DNA of 64,000 bases. It comes from Neoaquamicrobium microcysteis. GTDB lineage: Bacteria > Pseudomonadota > Alphaproteobacteria > Rhizobiales > Rhizobiaceae. Both the position numbers and the translations under genes were made by a program. Numbering within the stretch: position 1 is the first letter of the stretch; each line of letters starts with the position of its first letter. The notes below the pieces were generated by a model that did no database searches, had not been told where the DNA came from, and worked only from the letters and a program-made list of their open reading frames with translations. Location: positions 186,001-250,000 of the forward strand of contig NZ_VSZS01000063.1 of NCBI RefSeq assembly GCF_008180155.1, given 5' to 3'. This document shows, in pieces, positions 56,492 to 64,000 of this stretch.

Positions 56492-56947
56492 TCAGGCGAT
56501 CTTGAGTTCCTTCACGGACTTCTCGAAAACGTCCTTGAAGGGCCTGGAGACCTCTTCGGCAGCCTTGGTGGAGGCAGCCTGGAAATCCTTGGCCTGCTCG
56601 ACAGCCGTCTCAACGCTCTTGCGCATGAAAGAGGTCTGGAGCTCGATGATCTCGGAAAGGGACTTGGCGCCAATGAGAGCCTCGAGATGCGAGAAACCGG
56701 CCTCGGTGTTGGCGCGGGCAGCCGCGATCGACTTCAGCGAGAACTCGCTGCCGGCAGCCTTGGCGGTCTCGAGGGTCGACTCGATCGCCTTCTGGGCGCT
56801 CTCGGCACCGGTCTTCAGCTTGGCATAGGCTTCCTTCGACTGCTCGACGCCCTTCTCGGCGAAGGCGCGGAACTGGTCGGTAGCCTTCTCGGCATCAAAG
56901 GTCGGGAATTCGATGGTCTCGGCGGTCTTCGTCGCTGCTTTGTTCAT
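56492..56947 (-). CDS. phasin family protein
   Basis: A 151-residue alpha-helical, amphipathic protein of the phasin family, which coats polyhydroxyalkanoate granules. Alanine-rich heptad patterns run from residue 20 to 140 (EKATDQFRAFAEKGVEQSKE and SLKSIAAARANTEAGFSHLE), and the FEKSVKELK end is typical of rhizobial phasins. No signal peptide. It is preceded by a promoter with an overlapping TGCA-rich palindrome and followed by a strong terminator, so it is a single-gene unit. Granule binding is inferred from the family. Confidence 0.88.
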   Translation of the reverse strand: MNKAATKTAETIEFPTFDAEKATDQFRAFAEKGVEQSKEAYAKLKTGAESAQKAIESTLETAKAAGSEFSLKSIAAARANTEAGFSHLEALIGAKSLSEIIELQTSFMRKSVETAVEQAKDFQAASTKAAEEVSRPFKDVFEKSVKELKIA

Positions 56948-57012
56948 CGTTCAATCCTTTACACTGGGTCCGGCAACGTCCTATCGTGCGCCGGCTCGCT
57001 TGACTTGCTCAT

Positions 57013-57041
57013 AATATAGGCGATCCTTTTGTGCATTGCAA
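57013..57041 (-). promoter_or_regulatory. promoter of the phasin gene
   Basis: On the complement strand TTGCAA (57036-57041) and TATATT (57013-57018) stand 17 bases apart, a good sigma-70 promoter. Its -35 lies inside the palindrome at 57031-57060. Confidence 0.6.
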
Positions 57042-57060
57042 CATTTTTGTTGCATCGCAC
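57031..57060 (-). promoter_or_regulatory. candidate PhaR operator
   Basis: GTGCATTGCAACA (57031-57043) and TGTTGCATCGCAC (57048-57060) form a 13-bp inverted repeat with 11 of 13 pairs matched and a four-T spacer. PhaR (AniA) represses phasin genes by binding TGC/GCA-rich repeats, and this site covers the -35 box, so repression by blocking RNA polymerase is likely. Confidence 0.55.
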
Positions 57061-57148
57061 CAATCCGCGGCCGGGGAGATTAACCAAGGTACGAGATTCG
57101 CGCCGCCCGCCCCTTCGCCCGTGTGGACGCGGAACGGCCTTGCTTTTA

Positions 57149-57163
57149 TTAACAAAGGGTTAA
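57149..57163 (+). promoter_or_regulatory. candidate CtrA binding site before the sensor kinase gene
   Basis: TTAA-CAAAGGG-TTAA is an exact match to the CtrA consensus TTAA-N7-TTAA, 39 bases upstream of the kinase ATG. An additional TTAACC half site lies at about 57080. CtrA control of a cell-cycle kinase gene is expected. Confidence 0.6.
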
Positions 57164-57202
57164 TTGCGGGCAGTCGTCCGCCCGGAAAGCTCAGGTTCGC
57201 GC

Positions 57203-60200
57203 ATGGCTTCAGGCCCCTACTCCTTCATCGACATCGCCGTCCTGGAAGAAGTGCGTGCGCGTTTTGCCGCAGGCGACGCGCTGGCAATCCTGACGATCGA
57301 TCTCGACGAGGTGATCTGGGCGAACGGCCCGGGCGCGGCACTGCTTGGCTATCCCGATATCGACGCGGTGACAGGCGGTTCGCCCGGCCTGTCTTTTGCC
57401 GCAAGGCGGCAAATCTCGGCAACGCCGGGGTTCCCGCGGATGGGCCGCGACCGGTCCGTGCTGGTGCGTCTTGCCAGCGGCATGACCAGCAAGGCAGTGC
57501 AGTTTCTGGTCAGCGGCATCACGCTGCCCGATGGCGAGCCGGCGGTTCTGCTGGCGGTGCCGGGGCAGAAGGAAAATGACGGCTCGGCGGCGCGCGTAAT
57601 CGAAGGATTCGGCGAGGCCGGCTATTTCGCAGCGCTTCTGGATGACAGGGCGCAGATCGGCGCCGCCTCGGACGGTTTCAACAGGCTGGGCATCGCGCAA
57701 GAGACACTTTCGCGGCTGGTCGCCGAGGTCGAGTACGAGAGCGACCGGCTGGTGAAGCGGATGATACCGGCGGGCGACGGCCTGATCCCGGCAGGCATCG
57801 CGCGACTGACCGACGAACCCGCCGTGCACCTGCTCGTGGCAGTAGACGAGCCGGCGGAAGCCGAGCGTGGCACCGCAATGCCGGTGGCAGAGGCCGTCCC
57901 GGTTACAGCGCAGCCGGAAGCGACCCATGAAGCGGTCGCCGAGGATGCCGAAGCGGCCGCACCTTCAGACGCCGACCTGCCGGAACGGTTGGTGGAGGAT
58001 GAGGTCGAGGCGGAGGACACAGCCGCCGTGCTGCAAGCCGCACCCGTAGTGCCAATCGGGGAGGCTACACCGGACGACTGGTATTTCGACGACGTGACGC
58101 CTGCCCGTACCGACCTGCCCACGGGGCCGGTGCGCTTCGTGTGGCGGACCGATGCCGATGGTGCGTTCAGCGCGCTGTCGGACGAGTTCGTGGCTGCCGT
58201 GGGCAAGCAGGCGGCCAATGTGACCGGTCGATCGTTTGCCGATGTCGCCGCCGAATTGAAGCTGGACCCGTCGGGCGAGATCGCCGGGCTGCTGCAACGC
58301 CGCGACACGTGGTCGGGTCGGTCGGTTCTGTGGCCGGTTGCCGGCACGGAGATGCGTGCGCCGGTGGACCTCGCAGCGCTGCCCGTCTACAGCCGCGACC
58401 GCGTCTTCGAGGGTTTCCGAGGCTTCGGCGTCGTACGCATGGATGAGCTTGCAGCCGACCCGGACGCGCTGGGCATGCAGCTGATGCGCCGCAGGAAGCC
58501 GGTGCCGGCGCCGGCAGAGACGCCACAGCGGGACGCAGCCCCCGCTCCAGCGCAGGGTGACGACCCGTTCAACGGCGAGGTGCCAGCCATCGCCCGTGCG
58601 GACGGACCGGAACGGCGTGCGAGCGACAAGGTCATCCGGCTGGCGGAGCACCGGCCGGCCGCGCCTGCCGACCGGCGGCTTTCGCCCGGCGAGCGCAGCG
58701 CTTTCGAGGAAATCCGCGCTCGCCTGCGCGAGGATTTCGCGAAGAAGGAAGCCGAGCAGGAACGTGCCGGCGAACAGACCGCTGCCGCCCCGGTGGAGGC
58801 GGAGAGCGAGGCTGAAGGCGCGCAGGAGCAGCAGGAAGCGGCCGACGCGCGGACCAAGCCCGCATCACTGCTGGACGTGCGACCGGCCGACGAAGCGCCT
58901 GCCGCAACAGAAGAGAGCGAGGAGCAACTCACCGCTAACACAGTAGATAGCGGCGACGCCGACGAGGTCGATGCTGCCGAGGAGGCGACGGAAGAGTTTT
59001 ACGACGAACCGCACCTTGCAGAACTCGCTGCCGCGCCGGCGGGCGACGACGAAGCTGAGACGGACGAAACGCAGGGAGCGGACGCGGGCGAAGAGCTACC
59101 CGTAGTCGCCAACGACGATGAGCCGCCGGTGGAGGAAGCGCCTGCCGCCGCAGATGCCCCGGCACCGCCGCAGGAAGAGAGTGTTTTCGCGCCATCGGCC
59201 GTGGCGGCGGAGGAAGGCCGGGCCAGTGTCGATACCGACCTTATCGGCGGCCTGCCGCTGCCCCTGCTGGTGCATGCGGGCGACGAGCTCTATTTCGCCA
59301 ATCGCGAGTTCCTGAACCTCACCGGCTATGCCAGCCTCGACCAGATACGCCGCGAAGGCGGACTTGACCGGCTGTTCGCTGATAGCGGCCCGGACGAGAC
59401 TACCGGACCCGACGGCCAGAAGCTGCGGCTACGCACGCTGGGTGGCGATGAGTTTCCAGTCGATGCGCGGCTGCAGTCCATTCGTTGGCAGGGCCGCTCC
59501 GCGCTGCTGCTGGCGCTGAACCGCGTGGAGCCGCCAGCCCCCGTTGCGGCGCCTGCCCCATCCCTGGCGACCTCGCCCTTTATCGGCATCGAGGAGATGG
59601 AACGGCGCGTGGCAGAGATGCGCACCATCATCGACACGGCGACGGACGGCGTGGTGCTGATCGCCAAGGATGGCATGATCCGCAACATCAGCCGGCCGGC
59701 CGAAGCGCTGTTCGGCTTCGACAGCGAGACAGTCGAAGGCAAGCCTTTCGCCTCGCTCTTTGCCATCGAGAGCCAGCGTGCTGCACGCGACTATCTGAAC
59801 GGGCTGGCCGAGAACGGCGTGGCGAGCGTGCTGAACGACGGGCGCGAGGTGATCGGCCGCGAGGCGGAAGGCCGGTTCATCCCGCTGTTCATGACCATCG
59901 GCCGGCTGCCGGGCGACAACGGCTATTGCGCGGTCGTGCGCGACATAACCCAGTGGAAGCGCGCCGAGGAAGAACTGACCCAGGCCCGCACGCAGGCCGA
60001 GCGTGCCTCGTCGCAGAAGACTGAGTTCCTCGCCCGCGTCAGCCACGAAATCCGCACGCCGCTCAACGCCATCATCGGGTTTTCCGAACTGATGATGGAC
60101 GAGAAGTTCGGACCGATCGGCTCGGACCGCTACCGCGACTATCTGCGCGACATCAATCGCTCGGGCAACCATGTGCTCGATCTCGTGAACGACCTGCTGG

Positions 60201-60715
60201 ACATCTCCAAGATCGAGGCCGGCGAGCAGGAGATGAACTACGAGGCGGTGTCGCTGAACGACACGCTGGGCGAGACCGTCGCGGTGATGCAGCCGCAGGC
60301 CAACCGCGACCGCGTCATCATCCGGTCCAGCTTCGCCTCGCGCCTGCCAGAGGTGGTGGCCGACCTGCGCAGCGTGCGCCAGATCGCGCTGAACCTCCTG
60401 TCCAACGCCATTCGCTACACCCAGGCAGGCGGGCAGGTGATCGTGTCCACGGCCTACGAGACATCCGGCGACGTGGTGATGCGGGTGCGCGACACCGGCA
60501 TCGGCATGAGCCTTTCGGAAATCGACCAGGCGCTGAAGCCGTTCAAGCAGATCAACGCGCTGAAGCGGGGCCGCCACGACGGCACCGGGCTGGGGCTGCC
60601 GCTGACCAAGGCCATGGTGGAGGCCAACCGCGCACGCTTCTCGATCTCATCCACGCCAGGCGAGGGAACGATGGTGGAAATCACCTTCCCCTCCACGCGC
60701 GTGCTTGCAGACTGA
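57203..60715 (+). CDS. PdhS-like PAS sensor histidine kinase (cell-cycle type)
   Basis: An 1170-residue soluble sensor kinase, with no transmembrane helix seen. PAS-like segments occur at about residues 15-60, 305-350, 681-780 and 807-910. Between residues 435 and 680 there is a long, acidic, Ala/Glu/Pro-rich linker. The kinase core has HisKA with SHEIRTPLNAIIGFSELMMD (His948) and HATPase motifs NLLSNAIRYT, DTGIGMS (Asp1097) and GTGLGLPLTK. The HisKA sequence is of the DivJ/PleC/PdhS group that acts on DivK, hence cell-cycle control; the family name PdhS is a best guess. The ATG at 57203 follows a CtrA-type site. Confidence 0.88.
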   Translation: MASGPYSFIDIAVLEEVRARFAAGDALAILTIDLDEVIWANGPGAALLGYPDIDAVTGGSPGLSFAARRQISATPGFPRMGRDRSVLVRLASGMTSKAVQFLVSGITLPDGEPAVLLAVPGQKENDGSAARVIEGFGEAGYFAALLDDRAQIGAASDGFNRLGIAQETLSRLVAEVEYESDRLVKRMIPAGDGLIPAGIARLTDEPAVHLLVAVDEPAEAERGTAMPVAEAVPVTAQPEATHEAVAEDAEAAAPSDADLPERLVEDEVEAEDTAAVLQAAPVVPIGEATPDDWYFDDVTPARTDLPTGPVRFVWRTDADGAFSALSDEFVAAVGKQAANVTGRSFADVAAELKLDPSGEIAGLLQRRDTWSGRSVLWPVAGTEMRAPVDLAALPVYSRDRVFEGFRGFGVVRMDELAADPDALGMQLMRRRKPVPAPAETPQRDAAPAPAQGDDPFNGEVPAIARADGPERRASDKVIRLAEHRPAAPADRRLSPGERSAFEEIRARLREDFAKKEAEQERAGEQTAAAPVEAESEAEGAQEQQEAADARTKPASLLDVRPADEAPAATEESEEQLTANTVDSGDADEVDAAEEATEEFYDEPHLAELAAAPAGDDEAETDETQGADAGEELPVVANDDEPPVEEAPAAADAPAPPQEESVFAPSAVAAEEGRASVDTDLIGGLPLPLLVHAGDELYFANREFLNLTGYASLDQIRREGGLDRLFADSGPDETTGPDGQKLRLRTLGGDEFPVDARLQSIRWQGRSALLLALNRVEPPAPVAAPAPSLATSPFIGIEEMERRVAEMRTIIDTATDGVVLIAKDGMIRNISRPAEALFGFDSETVEGKPFASLFAIESQRAARDYLNGLAENGVASVLNDGREVIGREAEGRFIPLFMTIGRLPGDNGYCAVVRDITQWKRAEEELTQARTQAERASSQKTEFLARVSHEIRTPLNAIIGFSELMMDEKFGPIGSDRYRDYLRDINRSGNHVLDLVNDLLDISKIEAGEQEMNYEAVSLNDTLGETVAVMQPQANRDRVIIRSSFASRLPEVVADLRSVRQIALNLLSNAIRYTQAGGQVIVSTAYETSGDVVMRVRDTGIGMSLSEIDQALKPFKQINALKRGRHDGTGLGLPLTKAMVEANRARFSISSTPGEGTMVEITFPSTRVLAD

Positions 60716-60752
60716 AACAGAGGCCCAGCCCCTGAAAATATGAGCTTTCTAG

Positions 60753-60769
60753 TTTAGAATAATTCCAAG
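60753..60769 (+). promoter_or_regulatory. candidate Irr box (ICE motif) upstream of the iron transporter
   Basis: TTTAGAA-TAA-TTCCAAG resembles the iron control element TTTAGAA-N3-TTCTAAA with two mismatches. It is 129 bases upstream of the transporter start. TAGAAT (60755-60760) could be the -10 box inside it. Irr is the main iron regulator in Rhizobiales, which fits the downstream iron uptake genes. Confidence 0.5.
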
Positions 60770-60897
60770 CTACTGAAAGCATTACGCTTTCCCTTGACGG
60801 CAGGGATGGTTTCACGCAAAAGTGGACTATTCCTGTCAAGGAATGTCAAGAAAACTCATCCACGGGGCCTTGAACCCCAAAGGCTTGGAGGCAAACA

Positions 60898-61956
60898 ATG
60901 TCATTCGGAAACGCTCGCGCGGCATCCTCGCGCCTGGCGCTCGCGGCCATCGCAGCCGGTATCGCTTATGTTCCTTTCGCTGCCCAGGCGGATGAAGTCG
61001 TCAACATCTATTCCTATCGCCAGCCGGCCCTGATCCAGCCCGCGCTCGACGCCTTCACCGCCGAAACCGGCATCCGCACGGAAATCCTGTTCCTCGACAA
61101 GGGTCTCGAGGACCGCATCGCCGCAGAGGGCACCAACTCGCCCGCCGACGTGATCCTGACCGTCGACATCGCTCGCCTGACGACCGTCAAGGAAAAGGGT
61201 GTGACGCAGGCGCTGGAAGACGAGACCGTCAACGCCAACCTGCCTGCCGAATATCGCGACCCCGAGGGCCACTGGTTCGGCATCACCAAGCGCGCGCGCG
61301 TGCTCTATGCCTCGAAGGAGCGGGTCGGGGACGAGCCGATCACCTATGCAGAGCTCGCCGATCCGAAGTGGAAGGGCAAGATCTGCATGCGCTCGGGCCA
61401 GCACGACTACAACCTCGCCCTGTTCTCGGCCGCCATCTCGCACTGGGGCGCGGAGAAGACCGAGGAATGGCTGACCGGCCTGAAGAACAACCTCGCCCGT
61501 AAGCCCGACGGCGGCGACCGCCCGCAGGCAAAGGCCATCATGGCCGGTGAATGCGATATCGCGCTGGGCAACACCTACTATGTCGGTCTGATGCAGACCA
61601 ACGAGAAGGACCCGGAAGAGAAGGAATGGGCCAACGCCATCAAGGTGGTGTTCCCGACCTTCGAGAACGGCGGCAGCCACGTCAACGTCTCGGGCGTCGC
61701 GCTGGCCAAGAACGCGCCCAACCGCGACAATGCGGTGAAGCTGATCCAGTTCCTGTCGAGCCCGGAAGCACAGCAGATCCAGGCCGAGCAGTCGTACGAG
61801 TATCCGGTGCAGCCGGGCCTCGAGGCCTCGCCGGTGGTGCAGGCCTTCGGTGAACTGAACGCCGATACGCTTTCGCTCGCGGAGATCGCGGCCAACCGCA
61901 AGGCGGCTTCGGAGATGGTCGACCGCGTCGGCCTCGACGACGGCCCGTCCAGCTAA
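60898..61956 (+). CDS. fbpA: Fe(III) ABC transporter substrate-binding protein
   Basis: A 352-residue periplasmic binding protein of the FutA/FbpA type. A signal peptide (ALAAIAAGIAYVPFAAQA) is removed to leave DEVVNIYSYRQPALIQPA. Iron-binding tyrosines are expected in the GNTYYVGL and the YSYR segments. GGAGG precedes the ATG at 60898. The permease gene follows after a short gap with a weak terminator-like hairpin, and no ATPase gene lies next to them in the window. A candidate Irr box is upstream, which agrees with an iron role. Confidence 0.9.
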   Translation: MSFGNARAASSRLALAAIAAGIAYVPFAAQADEVVNIYSYRQPALIQPALDAFTAETGIRTEILFLDKGLEDRIAAEGTNSPADVILTVDIARLTTVKEKGVTQALEDETVNANLPAEYRDPEGHWFGITKRARVLYASKERVGDEPITYAELADPKWKGKICMRSGQHDYNLALFSAAISHWGAEKTEEWLTGLKNNLARKPDGGDRPQAKAIMAGECDIALGNTYYVGLMQTNEKDPEEKEWANAIKVVFPTFENGGSHVNVSGVALAKNAPNRDNAVKLIQFLSSPEAQQIQAEQSYEYPVQPGLEASPVVQAFGELNADTLSLAEIAANRKAASEMVDRVGLDDGPSS

Positions 61957-61976
61957 GCCTCCTCCAATGCCAAGCG

Positions 61977-62006
61977 AAAGCCGGACTGCGCAGGCAGCCC
62001 GGCTTT
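61977..62006 (+). terminator. attenuator-like hairpin between binding-protein and permease genes
   Basis: AAAGCCGG (61977-61984) pairs with CCGGCTTT (61999-62006), followed by TGCGTTTG. In ABC operons such hairpins after the binding-protein gene raise its level over the permease; the T tail is weak, so readthrough is expected. Confidence 0.6.
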
Positions 62007-62025
62007 TGCGTTTGAGGGAACCAGC

Positions 62026-63726
62026 GTGACCACCCTAGACGGACCAACACGGCCTCAGCTTGCCCCTGCCCCGCGCGTCAGGCGGGAGCGGCACGGCGTC
62101 GTGTTCTTCATCGCGCTGGCGGTGTGTGCGATGGTCCTGCTGCCGGTCGTCACGCTGGCCGGAATTGCGCTGTCGGGCACCGGGGAGGCATGGCCGCATC
62201 TGGCCTCCACGGTGCTGCCGCGCGCGACGCTGACGACGCTTCATCTGCTGGCGCTGGTGGCGGTGCTGACGGCCGTAACCGGCGTCGCCTGCGCCTGGCT
62301 GGTGGTGGCCTACGAGTTTCCGCTGCGCAAGACGCTGGCGTGGGCGCTGGTGCTGCCGCTGGCCGTACCGCCCTATCTGGCCGCCTACGCGTTTGCCGAG
62401 TTCTTCCTGTTCACCGGCCCGGTGCAGACGCTGTGGCGTTCGCTCTTCGGGTTCCAGAGCGCGCGGGACTACTGGTTTCCCGATTTGCGATCGACGGGCG
62501 GGGCCGCGCTGGTGATGTCGTGCGTGCTCTATCCCTACGTCTATCTCACCGCACGCGTCGTCTTCATCATGCAGGGGCGCAACATCGCCGATGTCGCGCG
62601 GACGCTGGGCGCAAAGCCGTCGACGGTGTTTCGCCGCATTCTCCTGCCGGTGTCGCGTCCGGCCATCGTGGCGGGCGTGGCGCTGGTTCTGATGGAGACG
62701 CTGAACGATTTTGGCGCGTCGGAATATCTGGGCGTGCGGACGCTGACGCTCTCGGTCTTCACCACATGGCTCAACCGCGGCAGCCTTGAAGGTGCGGCCC
62801 AGATCGCCATGCTGATGCTGGTTCTGGTGTTCGCGCTGCTGATGGCCGAGCAATGGGCGCGGCGGCGGCAGCGGTTTCACTCGGCGCGCGCGACCCATAT
62901 GAAGGCGCGGCCGCCGCGCGTGCAGCTCAAAGGGTGGAAGGGGCCGGCGGCCACGCTTGCCGTCGCCACGCCGATGCTGCTGGGCTTCGGCATCCCGATC
63001 TACGTGTTCGGTACCTACGCTCTGCGCCGCACGCACCAGTTCTTCGATCCGGCGCTGGCGCGCGCATTCGTCAACAGCCTGACGACGGCGCTGGCCGCCG
63101 CGGTGCTGGCGGTCGTGATCGCGCTCCTGCTGATAAACGCAGCGCGCGTGGCGCGCTCGCGCACGGTGACGCTCGCCACGCGCTTCGCCATGATCGGTTA
63201 CGCGCTGCCGGGCACCATCATGGCGCTGGGGCTGCTGTTCTCGCTGGCGCGGTTCGACAACTGGCTGGACGCGCAGATGCGTGAATGGTTCGACGTTTCG
63301 ACCGGGCTGCTGCTGACGGGCTCGGCCACGGCCATCGTGCTGGCATGCTCGATCCGCTTTCTGGCGCTGGCCGAAGGAGCGATCCGCTCCGGACTGGAAA
63401 AGCTGCCGCCCAACATCGACGAGGCTGCGCGCAGCCTCGGGCGCTCGTCGCTCCAGAGCGCTGCGAGCGTGACCATCCCGCTGCTGTGGCCGGCGATCTT
63501 CACCGCCGGCGTGCTGGTGTTCGTCGATACGATCAAGGAGTTGTCGGCGACGATCCTGCTGCGGCCGTTCGGCTTCAACACGCTCGCCACCTTCATCTAC
63601 GAAAACGCCTCGCGCGGCATGGCGCAGGATGGCGCGGTAGCGGCGCTGCTGGTGATCGTGACCGCGCTGGTGCCGGTGGTTCTGCTGTCGGGCGCGCTGA
63701 TGCGTGACCGCGACGCGATGATGTAA
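62026..63726 (+). CDS. fbpB: Fe(III) ABC transporter permease
   Basis: A 566-residue inner-membrane protein with about twelve helices in two tandem BPD_transp_1 halves (residues 60-285 and 335-560). EAA loops are visible: TLGAKPSTVFRRILLP in the first half and SLGRSSLQSAASVTIPL in the second, where the ATPase subunit binds. It is the fused-permease type seen in FbpB/FutB. The start is the GTG at 62026 preceded by GAGGGA. It follows fbpA by 69 bases. No ATPase gene is next to it in the window. Confidence 0.92.
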   Translation: MTTLDGPTRPQLAPAPRVRRERHGVVFFIALAVCAMVLLPVVTLAGIALSGTGEAWPHLASTVLPRATLTTLHLLALVAVLTAVTGVACAWLVVAYEFPLRKTLAWALVLPLAVPPYLAAYAFAEFFLFTGPVQTLWRSLFGFQSARDYWFPDLRSTGGAALVMSCVLYPYVYLTARVVFIMQGRNIADVARTLGAKPSTVFRRILLPVSRPAIVAGVALVLMETLNDFGASEYLGVRTLTLSVFTTWLNRGSLEGAAQIAMLMLVLVFALLMAEQWARRRQRFHSARATHMKARPPRVQLKGWKGPAATLAVATPMLLGFGIPIYVFGTYALRRTHQFFDPALARAFVNSLTTALAAAVLAVVIALLLINAARVARSRTVTLATRFAMIGYALPGTIMALGLLFSLARFDNWLDAQMREWFDVSTGLLLTGSATAIVLACSIRFLALAEGAIRSGLEKLPPNIDEAARSLGRSSLQSAASVTIPLLWPAIFTAGVLVFVDTIKELSATILLRPFGFNTLATFIYENASRGMAQDGAVAALLVIVTALVPVVLLSGALMRDRDAMM

Positions 63727-63961
63727 AAGAAAAGCGCCCCGAAGGGGGCGCCGAAAAATCGAAATTGGCTGTTACACAAGGGGCTTGAGCGTACCTGCCT
63801 CCGGGGGGCGCGGAGGGGGATTTCTCCCTCAAGTTACGCACGACTATCGAGGCCGGACCTTAACAAAACCTTACCGGCCCGGCCCAAAGTTTACGAATGT
63901 GTATCATCCCTGAAATCGAGGTAAATTTCTCCGACACCATTCGGTAACCATAATGGCCGGG
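63727..63961. other. 235-base gap between fbpB and the right-edge reading frame
   Basis: Apart from the terminator no gene is visible. A near-CtrA sequence TTAA-CAAAACC-TTAC occurs at 63860-63874, with one mismatch to the consensus. A pair of C-run/G-run stretches around 63805-63830 is probably a weak palindrome. Confidence 0.4.
63734..63751. terminator. terminator at the right end, best read leftward
   Basis: GCGCCCC (63734-63740) and GGGGCGC (63745-63751) with a GAAG loop. Read on the complement strand the stem is followed by CTTTTCTTTTAC, a strong T tail; read rightward there is none. It probably serves a leftward transcript that enters from the right edge, and may help end fbpB. Confidence 0.7.
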
Positions 63962-64000
63962 TCACGCCCGCAGTTCCGGCAGGTCGCGGTAGAGCTCCAG
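63962..64000 (-). CDS. 3' end of a leftward gene cut by the window edge (tentative)
   Basis: The last 39 bases read on the complement strand as twelve codons ending LELYRDLPELRA and a TGA stop at 63962-63964. The frame runs to the window edge, and a leftward terminator lies about 210 bases downstream, as expected for the end of a transcript. Too short for identification; it could be chance. Confidence 0.3.
   Translation of the reverse strand: MELYRDLPELRA

Noticed and set aside
63860-63874. TTAA-N7-TTAC near the right end as a CtrA site
   Set aside because: Mismatch in the second half and no gene start nearby on either strand.

Overview
The window is one continuous stretch of alphaproteobacterial chromosome, most likely a member of the Hyphomicrobiales (Rhizobiales) close to Mesorhizobium, Aquamicrobium or Nitratireductor. 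The evidence is high GC, densely packed genes with ATGA overlaps, marker families such as DUF2093, DUF4170 and a PdhS-like cell-cycle kinase, a CIRCE element before groES, candidate CtrA, Irr and PhaR sites, a RIME-like palindromic repeat, and a tRNA-His without an encoded G-1. Genus-level placement is an inference; no rRNA gene is present.

Layout. 1-3.1 kb: the 3' part of kbl, mutL and a DUF2093 gene. 3.1-8.8 kb (leftward): pmbA, a cysQ-like phosphatase, DUF4170, a DUF374 acyltransferase, waaA and lpxK, which form a lipid A/Kdo cluster. 8.9-18.1 kb: a MATE exporter, a patatin, an M16 peptidase pair, rsmD with a repeat-bearing RluB-type pseudouridine synthase, tadA and a lipoprotein. 18.2-29.7 kb: ileS, a MipA-like porin, vapBC, ribF, a HAD phosphatase, an orphan TadG-like protein, tag, an L,D-transpeptidase and a BASS transporter. 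29.7-37.8 kb is an accessory-rich stretch: a DUF6516/HTH pair, then the leftward glycolate oxidase genes glcD, glcE and glcF, which are separated by a second vapBC, a small membrane protein and a low-GC EVE-like gene. A LutA-like protein, a phosphoesterase and a 46-codon gene follow. 38-46.6 kb: hisS-hisZ-hisG, doxX, fumC, a YqaA-type membrane protein, csbD and groES-groEL. 46.6-56.3 kb: a BaiN-like flavoprotein, a GATase, rsmE, gshA, DUF937, DUF1127, a LysR regulator, xseA and tRNA-His. 56.3-64 kb: a phasin, the large sensor kinase and an iron ABC transporter (binding protein and permease).

The core genes serve envelope synthesis (lpxK, waaA, acyltransferase, L,D-transpeptidase), translation (ileS, hisS, tadA, rsmD, rsmE, RluB), repair (mutL, tag, xseA), central metabolism (glc, fumC, his, gshA, ribF) and proteostasis (groESL, M16, pmbA). 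No prophage, transposase, CRISPR array or complete known defence island was seen. The strongest unusual signals are the accessory genes threaded into the glc operon, a compositionally foreign segment inside hisS, the tandem repeats at the RluB N terminus, and sites that tie the kinase to CtrA, the iron transporter to Irr and the phasin to PhaR.
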